Positions 45,828 to 55,616 of a stretch of DNA of 64,000 bases are shown in pieces. The DNA is from JAPORY01 sp965215385. Its GTDB lineage: Bacteria > Pseudomonadota > Alphaproteobacteria > Rhodobacterales > Rhodobacteraceae. How positions within the stretch are numbered: position 1 is the first letter of the stretch; every line of letters begins with the position of its first letter. The stretch spans positions 3,100,001-3,164,000 of the forward strand of contig OZ244059.1 in the NCBI GenBank assembly GCA_965215385.1, read 5' to 3'. The notes beneath the pieces were generated by a model that did no database searches, was not told where the DNA came from, and saw only the letters and a list, made by a program, of their open reading frames with translations. The position numbers were made by a program, and so were the translations under genes.

Positions 45828-46295
45828 ACGTTGATAGTAGTCTTTGATATAGCCTATCGTTACATCCCGGTCTGCAGTCCTTTGGCCAGAGTAGAAGGAC
45901 GCCTCGTGCTTGCCGTTAAAATGTCTGGCTTTGTTAGAGAGTGAAGTGCGATATCAGGAAAGCTGCTTGACCGAATTCATGATTGAGTTAGCTGCAGAAA
46001 TGCGTGGCTCAAAGGAGTTCACGGAAGTTTCGCCGGCTGAACGGGCACCATCTTCGTTGAACTACGGTGGGAAACTGCGAGGCAGTTCACGCTTGAGCAT
46101 AATGGGAGGCTTGCTTGTGCTCGCCGAAAACCTTCGGCCTACTCATCTTTAAACCCGTCAACAGAGGCGGATCACCGAAGCATCTTTGACCAAGAAAGAA
46201 TCGTGACATATTACCTCAAAATTGGCCAAGTATGCGAGATTCCAGGGTCAAACGTGATCTGATTTTTGATCAAGTGTCACCAGATTTTGCAAGTT
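45828..46295. other. Intergenic stretch, no gene recognised
   Basis: A plus-strand frame 45910-46152 exists, without family resemblance or ribosome site. The segment ends at the promoter of the coiled-coil gene. Confidence 0.35.
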
Positions 46296-46299
46296 TCTG

Positions 46300-46328
46300 T
46301 TGAACTTGTGATCCTACTCACTTAAAAT
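46300..46328 (+). promoter_or_regulatory. Predicted sigma-70-type promoter of coiled-coil gene 1
   Basis: TTGAAC at 46300-46305, a 17-base spacer, and TAAAAT at 46323-46328. The same arrangement recurs before the second copy of the gene, with the same spacer length. Confidence 0.6.
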
Positions 46329-46400
46329 AAGTTTTGAACAGCTAAACGGATACCTCATAGCCCAAATTGAACCACTTATTTTAGAGTTCGGATAATTCTA

Positions 46401-47063
46401 ATGGGATTAGAAACGGGACAATTCTGGATATTTCTTGCTACCTTTATTCTTAGTGTCGTTGTTATAGTTTGGAGAATGGGTAGTTGGGCAGGTTCTGTTA
46501 ATTCTCGTCTCGACTCACTCAATTCTCGTCTTGATGAATTTAACTCTCGACTTGACGCATTCAATTCTCGACTTGATGAATTTAACTCTCGATTTGACGC
46601 ATTCAATTCCCGTCTTGAGACTTTAGAAAAACTTGCCGTAGAATTTCGAGAAGACATCAAAGGACTATTTTTTGCAATTGCTCCTCCGCCTGTAGGAGCG
46701 AATAGTCCTATTCAACTAACTGAATACGGCGAAAAAATTTCAAGTACCGTCAATGTTCCAGAGTGGGCCGGAAAAGCGGCTGCGAACCTCTCGGATGGAG
46801 TTGCGGGCAAAGAAGAGTTTGAAATATACGACCTTTGCGTAGAGCATGTTGCCGAACAGTTTCAAGCCGATGAGGACTTTACGAGAATGGTTAAATCGGG
46901 AGCCTATGAACTAGGGGTCGAACCGGAAATTGTTCTAAAAGTGTTTAATGTCGTGTTAAGAGATGCTGTTCTTAATCTCCTTAAATCTCACTCAGATGTT
47001 CGCCACCCCGCCGATTCTCGTGCTCAATCTGATACCCTTGTCAAAAAATCGGATCACGATTAA
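46401..47063 (+). CDS. Membrane-anchored protein with heptad coiled-coil repeats, copy 1
   Basis: A 220-residue protein. Residues 7-24 form one membrane helix (FWIFLATFILSVVVIVW). Residues 34-75 are six consecutive seven-residue units of the type NSRLDEF/NSRLDAF, a coiled coil encoded by a 21-base tandem repeat. A linker with FAIAPPPVGANSPIQLTEYG follows, and the C-terminal helical domain includes EEFEIYDLCVEHVAEQF and KVFNVVLRDAVLNLL. Similar tails (TM, coiled coil, SPIQLT segment, helical domain) occur in bacterial proteins of unknown role. ATG 46401 is the only sensible start. A second, shorter-repeat copy lies 1.1 kb downstream and is split by an IS. Confidence 0.85.
   Translation: MGLETGQFWIFLATFILSVVVIVWRMGSWAGSVNSRLDSLNSRLDEFNSRLDAFNSRLDEFNSRFDAFNSRLETLEKLAVEFREDIKGLFFAIAPPPVGANSPIQLTEYGEKISSTVNVPEWAGKAAANLSDGVAGKEEFEIYDLCVEHVAEQFQADEDFTRMVKSGAYELGVEPEIVLKVFNVVLRDAVLNLLKSHSDVRHPADSRAQSDTLVKKSDHD
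46500..46625 (+). repeat. Six tandem 21-base units encoding heptads (copy 1)
   Basis: Units encode NSRLDSL, NSRLDEF, NSRLDAF, NSRLDEF, NSRFDAF and NSRLETL. The second gene copy has only two units (47636-47677: NSRLDSL, NSRIEAL), so the number differs between paralogues. Confidence 0.85.
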
Positions 47064-47430
47064 CCGCAACGGCGGCCGAGAAAAGGACAAAGTGTTCTCT
47101 TGACCAGAATTTACCGCTCTCAGGCCTGAGAATCGCAATGACGATGGCATGAGAATGGGTAAATTTACGGCGGACAGCAAGCCTATCGACCGTATTTGGC
47201 CGATCAACGGCACAAGAAACTCGTATTCACGGGGGTTTTTTACAACTGGAGCATGGCGTCGCTCCCACCACGCAAAGCGGTCGGGTCGTGGCTGTTAGCA
47301 CTGTGAGGGATGGTTGTAAGACTAGACCATTGCGGCACGACGGCGATGATCACGGGCGTCTTTCGTCAGGCGTAGAAAATCAAGCACCGGACGAGACCGA
47401 CAACGAGACCTAATTCTATTTTAATGAGTT
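47064..47430. other. Gap between the two coiled-coil genes
   Basis: No gene recognised. The final part (from about 47426) is homologous to the leader of copy 1, so the duplication included the promoter. Confidence 0.45.
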
Positions 47431-47434
47431 TGTG

Positions 47435-47463
47435 TTGAACTTGTGGTCCCACTCACTTATAAT
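47435..47463 (+). promoter_or_regulatory. Predicted sigma-70-type promoter of coiled-coil gene 2
   Basis: TTGAAC at 47435-47440, a 17-base spacer, and a perfect TATAAT at 47458-47463. Aligned with the promoter of copy 1 at 46300-46328. Confidence 0.68.
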
Positions 47464-47536
47464 CGTCCGTGAACCGCTAAACTGATACCGCATCGTCTAG
47501 ATTGGACCAGTGACTTTAGAGTTTCGGAGAATTCTA

Positions 47537-47773
47537 ATGGTGTTAGAAACGGGACAATTCTGGATCTTTCTTGCCACCTTTATTCTTAGTTTCGTTATTA
47601 TGATTTGGAAAATGGGTAGTTGGGCAGGTTCTGTTAATTCTCGCCTCGACTCGCTCAATTCTCGAATTGAGGCGTTAGAACAACTTGCCCTAGAATTTCG
47701 AGAAGACATAAAAAAGCTATTTTTTGCAATTTCTCCGGCTCCGGTAGGAGCGAGTAGTCCTATTCAATTAACT
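47537..47773 (+). pseudogene. Coiled-coil membrane protein copy 2, 5' part
   Basis: Encodes 79 residues nearly identical in plan to copy 1: membrane helix (FWIFLATFILSFVIMIW), GSWAGSV, only two heptads (NSRLDSL, NSRIEAL), then LEFREDIKKLFFAISPAPVG and SPIQLT. At 47773 the frame runs into an IS30-family element and no longer encodes the family sequence. The rest of the gene follows the element at 49449. Confidence 0.88.
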
Positions 47774-48041
47774 CCCGCTTTCAACAATGAAGTGCAATAC
47801 CCGGCTTTTTTTACTAAACTTCAGTATTTATCTCAGCCGGGGGATTGACGCCGGGGTTATCAAGAATGGTTCGCTGTGTTGTCAGTGATCAACAGCGGTC
47901 GCAATCTCTAGCCGGGACTTTAGATCAGTCTCCGGTCAAGCGCAAGTACAGTGAAATCCGATCTTTGCACCGGCACCTCGGCTGATCATGTCGACAGCTC
48001 GTCGTTACGCGATTGAACATATTCGATAATGCGGGGGTTTA

Positions 48042-48067
48042 AGGGGGCGGCAGCCCCCTTTTCTTCT
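48042..48067 (+). terminator. Stem-loop in IS30 copy 2
   Basis: AAGGGGGC, loop GGCA, GCCCCCTT, then TTCTTC: a perfect eight-pair G+C-rich stem with a pyrimidine tail, resembling an intrinsic terminator. The corresponding hairpin in copy 1 is degenerate. Confidence 0.5.
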
Positions 48068-48381
48068 GGATCTGTCGGGCGCCGATCGGTGCGCTTCGGC
48101 GATTACGATACGAAGCCGCGGAAGATACCCCGATGCCGACTGGAACCGGGAATAGGTCTAGGCGGGTTCGTGATGGCCGGCGGACCCATACCCTTTCGAC
48201 ACTCCTCAGGTGCCATCGTCTAGTCTTTCACTCCACTAGGAACCGGCAATGCCCAATTTTGCCCGGTGTTCTGACGGCAAACCCGTGACGGATTAGAATC
48301 GAGAGAGACGATTTTTTTTCCAAGTCGTCAATGATCGTGTCGATCATTAAGCGGTCGCCATTTGGCGACGAGTAATAGCGT

Positions 48382-49325
48382 TCAGGCCCTGGCCGCGGCC
48401 ATCACCTCCTGCGGGGTGCGATACCCCAAGACCTTGCGTGGCCGCGTATTTAAAGCATCCTGCACGCGCTGCACGTCAAGTGCCGTCACCGCCCGGAAAT
48501 CGGTGCCCTTCGGAAAATACCCGCGGATCAAGCCATTCGTATGTTCGTTCAAACCGCGTTCCCAAGACGCATAGGGACGCGCAAAGAAGAACGACGCCGA
48601 TAAGGTTCGAGCCATCGTTTCATGACGCGCAAATTCCTTGCCGTTTCGGCGGTAATGGTGTGCACCGGATAGGGTGCCAGTCGGGTCACCCACCGCCACC
48701 GCCGTTTTGCGACTAACCTTCTGGATTAACACGAGTTTCGACATCCGATCCAGAGCGTTACCAGTGCTCCTTGGTGCCCTTTGCCAATCACGGTATCCAC
48801 CTCCCAGTCGCCAACACGCGACTTGGCCGCAACGCACGCCGGACGCTCGGAGATGTCCACTCGGTTCGGAAGGCAGCCGCGCCCGCGATCCCGGCCCGCC
48901 GTCACATTTGGCTTCTTACCCCGACGGCGTAACGATCGCCATAACACCCCGCCGCGCTGCCGATCCGCCCGAATATACTGATAGATCCACTCGGTGCTCA
49001 CCGAAACCACCCCGTCGAGACGCAGACGACCAGCAATCTGTTCCGGACTCCAGGCCAAACCCAAGAGTCCTTCAATCAAGGACCAAAGCTCCGCTGTCAG
49101 CTTCCACGGCCGCGACGACGCCGCACGGCGACGCTCTCGCGCCTTGTGTTCGGCTTGCTTGTGACGGTACCCCCGTTCACCGCTATTACGACGAAGTTCC
49201 CGTGAAATCGTCGCCGGACTGCGGTTCATCTCGCGCGCAATCGCGCGTTGCGAATATCCGCTTGCCTTCAAGCCATAAATCTGGCAACGCTCCGCGTAGG
49301 TCAGGTGGTGGTAGCCGTTTGGCAT
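48382..49325 (-). pseudogene. IS30-family transposase, frameshifted
   Basis: The N-terminal part (49325 to about 48735, with the helix-turn-helix AIAREMNRSPATISRELRR) and the C-terminal part (48837-48382, with KEFARHETMART and ERGLNEHTNGLIRGYFPKG) lie in different frames. Compared with copy 1, a base is missing at about 48752, an 11-base deletion falls near 48687, and one base is lost near 48646. The core aspartate DxxTADNGKEF block is therefore disrupted as well. The element is not expected to move by itself; copy 1 could act in trans. Confidence 0.88.
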
Positions 49326-49448
49326 CGGAATCTCCTTAAAATAAACTCTTCAGAGATTCATACCAACTCCTGACCTCAATACAATATCTGTAAACCAAAA
49401 TTCCTAACCCACAACATCGACGTGTTGCAATTCAAAATTGAACGGACG

Positions 49449-49793
49449 ACTGAATATGAAGAGAAAATTTCAAGTACCGTCAATGTTCCAGAGTGAGCCC
49501 GAAAAGAGGCTGCGAATTTCTCGGGAGGAGTTGCGGGTAAAGAAGAATTTGAAATACTCGACCTCTGCGTAGAACATGTTTCTGATCAATTTCAAGGCGA
49601 TGAGAATTTTGCGAGAATGGTTAAATCGGGAGCCTATGAACTTGGGGTCGAGCCAGAAATTGTTCTAAAGGTATTTAATGTCGTGTTAAGAGATGCTGTT
49701 CTTAATCTCCTAAAAACTCGCTCAGATGTTGGCTACCCTGCCGATTCTCGTGCTCAATCTGATACCCTTGTCCAAAAGTCGGATCACACTTAA
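49449..49793 (+). pseudogene. Coiled-coil membrane protein copy 2, 3' part
   Basis: Continues the protein interrupted at 47773: TEYEEKISSTVNVPE, then a TGA in place of the Trp codon of copy 1 (PEWAGK), then EEFEILDLCVEHVSDQF, AYELGVEPEIVLKVFNVVLR and the end SDTLVQKSDHT. The nonsense codon (49492-49494) arose in addition to the IS insertion. Confidence 0.88.
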
Positions 49794-50454
49794 CCGCAGT
49801 AACAGGCGCGAAGTGCTGCGGGCTGAGTTAGTATTGCCCAACAAAGGCTATGATCTGATAGACGAACGACAAACTGGATGATGAGCGTGACAACGTCCTC
49901 ACGATTGCCCGTCTGCAAGGTGAATTGCGCGGTGAGTTGAAGGGCAGTTTCAACGTCTTTTGCATCAATTTATCCTCTGTCCTGAACAAAAATCTCTTAC
50001 ACTCCTGTCGCTCACTCACAACAGACCTCGCTTCTCTTCAACCTAGTAATCTCTGTTTCATCCTGCGTAAGCATTCTGTCAAACCGTGATACCATTTTTT
50101 CGTAGATCGAATCGCATTTTGATGTCCTCGTCGCATCGCTCCTTGACGCCATCGGGAAAAAGCTGAGGGCGGCCTGACGAGACCGTCCATTCAGTATTAC
50201 GTCGAAACTTTTCGATAGGTCGAATCAACAAGAGCGTCGACTGCCGTCAGGCCAAAATCTTGCGCGAATAAATCTAGATTTGTGGTTAAGTGTGATCAGA
50301 TTTTGCGGTTTCTGAAGGTGGCAACCGGTGGCAAGAAATGCTTGCAAGTCCGCCTGCGACTAGCTCTTGATTTGCAATTACCTGTTTCTCGATAAATCTC
50401 TCGCAATGTCTGCTTTTTGCCGGGAGCATATCGATCAGTGATTATTCAGGGAGC
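49794..50454. other. Intergenic stretch without a recognised gene
   Basis: About 660 bases between the split coiled-coil gene and the peptide transporter operon. No frame on either strand looks protein-like. The 3' end of the transporter operon's transcript must lie here, but no strong terminator stands out. Confidence 0.4.
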
Positions 50455-52089
50455 TCAACTCGCTTTCAGAGGCCGGATCTTGACATCTTCGAGCCAGCCG
50501 AGGCGCATTTCTGGAACCGAACTCAAGAGCAAATCGGTGTAGTCATCGTAAGGCGGGCTTAAGACTTTGGATTTGCCGCCGTAACGCTGCACTCTGCCTT
50601 GGTACATGACAGCGATACTGTCAGCGATGGCCCGTACGGTCGCGATGTCGTGCGTAATAAATAGATAGGCGACATTTTCAATGCGCTGCAAGTCCAACAA
50701 TAATCGCAAAATGCCATCGGCAACCAATGGATCTAGGGCCGAGGTTACCTCATCGCAAATTATCAATTTAGGCTTTGCAGCAAGGGCACGAGCGATACAA
50801 ACCCGCTGCTTTTGTCCCCCTGAGAGTTCGGCGGGATAGCGATCAATGAAATCAATACCCATCTCAATTTCATCAAGTAGCTCAATCACGCGCTGTCGCT
50901 TTTCTTCTCCCTTTAGACCAAAGTAAAACTCGACGGGGCGACCAATTATGGTGCCAACAGTGTGTCGAGGGTTCATGGCGACATCGGCCATCTGGTAGAT
51001 CATCTGGAGTTGCCGAAGATCTTCTCGCGAACGAGACGCTAAGTCGGGCGCAAGTTCAGCACCATCAAAAACCAATCGCCCGACTCTCGGCGGTAGCAGA
51101 CCTGTAATCACCCGCGCTAGGGTTGACTTCCCTGATCCTGATTCGCCCACAACCGCGAGGGTCTGCCCCGGATGAATTTCAACTTTCACGTCTGAAAGCA
51201 CATCAAGTTTAACCCCAGGGTAGCTGGCCGTAATGTCGATACACTGCAAAACGGGTTCGCCGGTCGGCGCGTTCTCGGGGTGGTCAATTGAGCGCACTGA
51301 TACGAGTGCTTGCGTATACTCTTCTTTTGGAGAATTTATGATTTGCTCTGTCGATCCATACTCAATCATGTCTCCGAGACGAAGAACCATGATCGCATCC
51401 GACACTTGAGCAACCACGGCCAAATCATGCGTAATATAGATTGCGGCAACACCCGTCTCTCTGATTGCCTTTTTGATCGCGGCAAGAACGCCAATTTGCG
51501 TTGTGACGTCGAGTGCCGTTGTTGGTTCATCAAAGACCACAAGTTCTGGCTGCGGGCACAAGGCCAAGGCCGTCATGCAGCGCTGAAGTTGGCCGCCGGA
51601 AACTTGATGTGGATAACGATTACCGATTGCCGCGGGCTCCGGTAGACCGAGTTGTTCAAACAAGTCAATGGCTCGATTTGCGGCCTCTGCGCGTGAAAAT
51701 TTCCCATGCCGTACTGCAGCTTCAACGACTTGATCCAAGATTTTCTTTGCCGGATTAAAGCTCGCCGCAGCGGATTGGGAAACGTAACTGACCTCGCCAC
51801 CGCGCAACGAACGAACATCAGGGCGGGACGTCTGCAGAATATCGCGACCATTGACCCAAACCTCGCCGCCTGTAATTCGAATACCGCCGCGACCATAGGC
51901 AAGGGTCGCAAGCCCTATTGTCGATTTACCGGCTCCCGATTCACCAATTAATCCTAAGACCTTGCCCGGTTCCAAATCAAAATCTACGCCGTGAACAATT
52001 TCGATATCATGCGGTTTTTCGTTCGGAGGGTAGACGGTTGCGCCGATTTTCAAATTGCGCACGCGCACTAAGGGTTCAGTCATTGCCAA
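50455..52089 (-). CDS. Peptide/nickel-type ABC transporter, fused double ATP-binding protein
   Basis: A 544-residue protein made of two ABC ATPase domains (DppD-DppF type) in one chain. Domain 1 has Walker A GESGAGKST, signature VSGGQLQRC and Walker B LVVFDEPTTALD; domain 2 has GESGSGKST, LSGGQKQRVCIARAL and LIICDEVTSALD. Both carry an intact switch His (ITHDLAVVA; ITHDIATVR). It energises import of a peptide or similar solute by the two permeases encoded upstream. ATG 52089 or 52083 starts it. It lies 147 bases after the second permease gene, in the same direction. Confidence 0.93.
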   Translation of the reverse strand: MAMTEPLVRVRNLKIGATVYPPNEKPHDIEIVHGVDFDLEPGKVLGLIGESGAGKSTIGLATLAYGRGGIRITGGEVWVNGRDILQTSRPDVRSLRGGEVSYVSQSAAASFNPAKKILDQVVEAAVRHGKFSRAEAANRAIDLFEQLGLPEPAAIGNRYPHQVSGGQLQRCMTALALCPQPELVVFDEPTTALDVTTQIGVLAAIKKAIRETGVAAIYITHDLAVVAQVSDAIMVLRLGDMIEYGSTEQIINSPKEEYTQALVSVRSIDHPENAPTGEPVLQCIDITASYPGVKLDVLSDVKVEIHPGQTLAVVGESGSGKSTLARVITGLLPPRVGRLVFDGAELAPDLASRSREDLRQLQMIYQMADVAMNPRHTVGTIIGRPVEFYFGLKGEEKRQRVIELLDEIEMGIDFIDRYPAELSGGQKQRVCIARALAAKPKLIICDEVTSALDPLVADGILRLLLDLQRIENVAYLFITHDIATVRAIADSIAVMYQGRVQRYGGKSKVLSPPYDDYTDLLLSSVPEMRLGWLEDVKIRPLKAS

Positions 52090-52236
52090 ATCTCGCAGTT
52101 TGACGAGACGGTCGGTTCACCGCCCTTGCGACACAATGGTGCCGAGGACCGCAACAATAATGGGGTGCCAAAAAGGATGATCGGCGGGCCCTGCTGCACG
52201 CTAATCCGTTGGTATAATCCCGCCGTCCCTGTCGCA

Positions 52237-53073
52237 TCAGCCCCGTCCTCCCTTGAGCGATGTCGTGCGGCTCAAGATCCAATCAGCCACGAGATTGATT
52301 GATATTGCCAGAATCGCAATGGTAATGGCTGGGTATAGTGCGGCACCAATACCGTAGGTTAACCCCTCCGCATTTTCCTTGACGATGCCGCCGAGATCGG
52401 CCTGCGGTGGCTGTATACCAAGCCCAAGAAACGAAAGGGTAGAAATGAATAATACCGCAAAAATAAATCTTAGGCCCATTTCTGCAACGAGCGGGGAAAG
52501 CGCATTCGGAAGAATTTCTCGGAAAATGATCCACCACCGGTTTTCGCCACGAAGTTTGGCTGCCTCCACATAATCCATAACGTTAATGTCGACGGCTACC
52601 GCTCGTGCCAAGCGGTATACTCGGGTGGCATCGAGTAATCCCATCACAAGAATCAGAATCAAGACAGTGATAGGGGTAATTGAGAGAATAACCAGCGCAA
52701 AGATCAGCGAGGGGATCGACATCAAGAGGTCGACGAAGCGTGAAAGCACTTGATCAATCCACCCGCCCATAACAGCTGCCAAGAATCCCAAGACGGAACC
52801 CGTAGTGAAACTCAAAATGGTTGCCAACGTCGCAATCCATATGGTCGTGCGCAAGCCGTAGATCATGCGGCTGAGCAGATCACGACCGATGCCATCAGTG
52901 CCAAGCAGGAACTCGGCGGTCGCAGGCTCCCAAAATCCATTGGAAACAACTTCATCGTAGCCATAAGGTGCGATGAGCGGAGCGAAGAGCGCAACTAGAA
53001 AGAACGATAGGGTGAAGCAAATGCCTACAAATGCGGCAAGAGGGATGCGAACAAACATGTTCAACCCGCTCAC
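52237..53073 (-). CDS. Peptide ABC transporter permease (DppC type)
   Basis: A 278-residue inner-membrane protein with about six hydrophobic helices (for example LAAFVGICFTLSFFLVALFAP and the SVLGFLAAVMGGW region) and the permease loop YVEAAKLRGENRWWIIFREI with its following FREILPNALSPLVAEM, typical of the DppC/OppC EAA motif. The sequence FSGTDGIGRDLLSR-type segment (LLGTDGIGRDLLSRM) is the family hallmark. It overlaps the upstream DppB-type gene by four bases. It forms the transport channel with that protein. Confidence 0.92.
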   Translation of the reverse strand: MSGLNMFVRIPLAAFVGICFTLSFFLVALFAPLIAPYGYDEVVSNGFWEPATAEFLLGTDGIGRDLLSRMIYGLRTTIWIATLATILSFTTGSVLGFLAAVMGGWIDQVLSRFVDLLMSIPSLIFALVILSITPITVLILILVMGLLDATRVYRLARAVAVDINVMDYVEAAKLRGENRWWIIFREILPNALSPLVAEMGLRFIFAVLFISTLSFLGLGIQPPQADLGGIVKENAEGLTYGIGAALYPAITIAILAISINLVADWILSRTTSLKGGRG

Positions 53074-54029
53074 TTAGGATGCCGCAATCGCGGATTCGCC
53101 AGAATCGAAACGAGGTCAGCGATGAAATTGAGGCCGATATAGATGGTCGCAAAGATCATTCCGCAGGCCTGAACGACCGGAATATCACGCTTAGTGACGT
53201 GGTCTACTAGATACTGACCCATGCCCGGATACACGAAAACAACTTCAACGACGACAACCCCGACGAGAAGATAGGCTAAATTCAACATCACCACATTAAT
53301 GACCGGTGAGATTGAGTTCGGGAAGGCATGACGACTGATCACCGCAAAGCGCGATAAACCCTTGAGTTCAGCCGTTTCAATATACGCCGACTGCATAACG
53401 TTGAGGATCGCTGCCCGCGTCATGCGCATCATGTGCGCCAAAACGACGAGCGTAAGCACTAAGATCGGTATGGCAATCGAGTCTAGACGTGCGAGCAAAT
53501 CGGCGTCGGGGCGATACCCGACCGCCGTTGGCGAAAACCAGTTCAGCTGAACACCAAGAATGAACATCAGAATATAACCAATGACAAACTCTGGCATTGA
53601 GATGGTGGTTAGCGTCGTCGCTGAAATCAGTTTGTCCGGCCATCGGTCGCGGTAGCGCACAGCGAGCAATCCGAGAAAGATCGCCAGAGGAACCGCGATG
53701 ATTGCGGCCCAAAAGGCCAGAAACAGGGTATTGGATAATCGACGACCAATCGCCTCGTTGATACTTTGACCTGATGTGAGGGCAGTACCAAGATCACCAA
53801 TCAGCAAGCCACCGAGCCAGTCAAGATAGCGCTCGATGGGCGGTCGATTGACGCCCAACTCTTCTCTGAGATTAGCGAGTGCCTCAGGGGTTGCTGATTG
53901 TCCTAGGATTTGTTGGGCGACATCGCCAGGCAGGAGTATCGTCCCCACAAATATCAGCAGCGAAACCAGAAAAAGCAGCAATAGACCCAGCGCCGTGCGC
54001 TGGGCCAAGAGACTGGCGATTGAGCCCAT
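53070..54029 (-). CDS. Peptide ABC transporter permease (DppB type)
   Basis: A 319-residue inner-membrane permease. It has an N-terminal helix (LGLLLLFLVSLLIFVGTILL), the LPGDVAQQILG loop, the FLGLLAVRYRDRWPDK region, and the EAA-type cytoplasmic loop YIETAELKGLSRFAVISRHA followed by FPNSISPVINVV. About six membrane spans are seen. Start ATG 54029 lies right at the end of the binding-protein gene (54030), so the pair is tightly packed; the 3' end overlaps the DppC-type gene by four bases. Confidence 0.92.
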   Translation of the reverse strand: MGSIASLLAQRTALGLLLLFLVSLLIFVGTILLPGDVAQQILGQSATPEALANLREELGVNRPPIERYLDWLGGLLIGDLGTALTSGQSINEAIGRRLSNTLFLAFWAAIIAVPLAIFLGLLAVRYRDRWPDKLISATTLTTISMPEFVIGYILMFILGVQLNWFSPTAVGYRPDADLLARLDSIAIPILVLTLVVLAHMMRMTRAAILNVMQSAYIETAELKGLSRFAVISRHAFPNSISPVINVVMLNLAYLLVGVVVVEVVFVYPGMGQYLVDHVTKRDIPVVQACGMIFATIYIGLNFIADLVSILANPRLRHPK

Positions 54030-55616
54030 TTAAGCCTTCACCCACATCCTCATCGGGGCGGAATAGTTCATAAAGGCAAACCCAATCGGGGTGTGTTCCC
54101 AACCCTCGATTCGATCAGACTGTGCGTCGATGAAGTCATTGAACATCGGGCAAATAAGTCCGCCTTCGTCTCGGATTAAGTTGCTCATATCGGTATACAT
54201 TTGTTGACGCTTGCTCTGATCAAGCTCCGCTCGGGCAGTCAAGAGGAGTTGGTCGAATTGACTGTTGAAGAAGCGGGTATCGTTCCAGTCTGCGGTCGAG
54301 AGATACGCCGTCGAGAACATCTGGTCTTGGCTCGGGCGCCCACCCCAGTATGAGGTGCAGAACGGTTGTTTGTTCCAAACCTCCGACCAATAGCCGTCAT
54401 TTGGCTCGCGTTTGATTTCGAGTGGTATGCCCGCGGCCGCGAGCGATTGTTGGAAAAGAGCCGCGGCGTCGGGAGCACCCGGAAAAGAATTGTCCGACGT
54501 ACGAAGCAAAACGGTACCGTCAAACCCGGACTTATCGAAGTGGAATTTTGCCTTATCGGGGTCATATTCCCGTTGCTCAATCGCGGCATAGAGAGGATAG
54601 GACTCGTTAATCGGCGTATCGTTTCCGACCGATCCGTAGCCAAAGAGGATCTTATCAACCAGTTCTTGACGGTTGATTCCGTACTTGAGAGCCGTCCGCA
54701 AGTCATTGTTATCGAACGGCGCGGTATTGCAGTGCATAATAAAGACATAGTGTCCCGCACTGGGAACCGAATGGACGGTGATATTGGGTGCTCGACCAAC
54801 CAGACCGGCGGTGCGCGGCGGTACGCGGTCGATGAGGTCAACTTGCCCCGACTGAAGGGCTGCCACCCTAGCCGTATTGTCATTGATTACGATGAGTTCG
54901 ATTTCGGAGGCGTACCCATAGTCACCCCAATAGTTGGGATTTTTTTCAAACAAGAACCTGACGCCCATTTCATGATCTTTGAGCATGTAGGGGCCTGTTC
55001 CGACGGCGGCTAATGGGTCACTCTTGCCGCCCTCCGGTTGAATCACGAGGTGATAGTCCTGCATGTAATAGGGTAGGTCGGCGTTGGCGTTTTTAAGACC
55101 GATTACCAGAGTGTTGCCCTCAGCAGCGACCGAATCAATGTCCCGCAACAAACCGAGCGCTCCCGACTTGGTATCTTCGCCCGAATGTCGATCAATGGTA
55201 GCGGCAGCGTCCTGTGCGGTAACGGGGCGGCCATCCGAAAAGGTAATCCCGTCGCGAATTTTGAATCGCCAGGTTTTCGCATCATCCGACCCTTCGAAGC
55301 TTTCGGCGACGCGACCTTCTAAACCGCCGCCTTTAACGAGTTGCACGAGCGTTTCGCCCCAGAGAAGATTGACTTGGCCAGCAGCGAAGTTTGCCGCAAG
55401 TGCAGGATCAAGGCTGTCGGTGGTTGCCCCGCCTTGAATGCCGAGTCGAATAGTCCCGCCAGTTTGGGGGCCCGCCGCCCGCACCGCGTCTGCCAACATC
55501 GCATTGGCCGTAGCCGCCGCAACGCCGAGTGCCATTGCTCGACCAACAAACTCGCGCCGGCTCATAAGGCCCATTGCTGCTCGCTGGGCGTAAAATTTCA
55601 ATTGCTTTTTCATCAT
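54030..55616 (-). CDS. Peptide/solute-binding protein, ABC transporter family 5
   Basis: A 528-residue periplasmic binding protein. The N-terminus carries a twin-arginine-like signal (SRREFVGRAMALGVAAA followed by an Ala-rich core), cut probably near VRAAG. The mature protein has LDPALAANFAAGQVNLL, ESFEGSDDAKTWRFKIRDG, TFSDGRPVTAQDA and a C-terminal NYSAPMRMWVK, all typical of SBP family 5. I take ATG 55616 as start: GGAG stands five bases upstream, and the longer frame back to 55763 is not signal-like. It is the first gene of the binding-protein/permease/permease/ATPase operon. The solute may be a peptide, but other solutes use this family. Confidence 0.92.
   Translation of the reverse strand: MMKKQLKFYAQRAAMGLMSRREFVGRAMALGVAAATANAMLADAVRAAGPQTGGTIRLGIQGGATTDSLDPALAANFAAGQVNLLWGETLVQLVKGGGLEGRVAESFEGSDDAKTWRFKIRDGITFSDGRPVTAQDAAATIDRHSGEDTKSGALGLLRDIDSVAAEGNTLVIGLKNANADLPYYMQDYHLVIQPEGGKSDPLAAVGTGPYMLKDHEMGVRFLFEKNPNYWGDYGYASEIELIVINDNTARVAALQSGQVDLIDRVPPRTAGLVGRAPNITVHSVPSAGHYVFIMHCNTAPFDNNDLRTALKYGINRQELVDKILFGYGSVGNDTPINESYPLYAAIEQREYDPDKAKFHFDKSGFDGTVLLRTSDNSFPGAPDAAALFQQSLAAAGIPLEIKREPNDGYWSEVWNKQPFCTSYWGGRPSQDQMFSTAYLSTADWNDTRFFNSQFDQLLLTARAELDQSKRQQMYTDMSNLIRDEGGLICPMFNDFIDAQSDRIEGWEHTPIGFAFMNYSAPMRMWVKA

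Larger units (their letters stand above)
47774..49448 (-). mobile_element. IS30-family insertion sequence, copy 2
   Basis: A 1675-base element inserted in the second coiled-coil gene. Its limits are exact because the uninterrupted paralogue shows the empty site: ATTCAATTAACT before the element and ACTGAATATGAAG after it, so ACT (47771-47773 and 49449-49451) is a 3-base target duplication. The left end begins CCCGCTTTCAACAATGAAG, the right end CGTCCGTTCAATTTTGAAT, reading inward. The transposase is frameshifted (see 48382-49325). The element is about 90% alike to copy 1 by eye and lies in the same orientation, some 40 kb away. Confidence 0.9.

Noticed and set aside
46500..46625. Regular 21-base repeat that could be mistaken for a CRISPR array.
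   Set aside because: No spacers: the units are contiguous, keep the reading frame and encode heptads of a coiled coil.
48029..48223. Short frames in the non-coding part of IS30.
   Set aside because: Frames are not conserved between the two copies, so a passenger protein is unlikely.
7567..49793. Many in-frame stops in recognisable genes might suggest stop-codon recoding.
   Set aside because: TAA, TAG and TGA all occur among the interrupting stops, the interrupted genes are accessory, and the housekeeping genes (glmS, glmU, mccA, matB) read through without any. Ordinary gene decay explains it.
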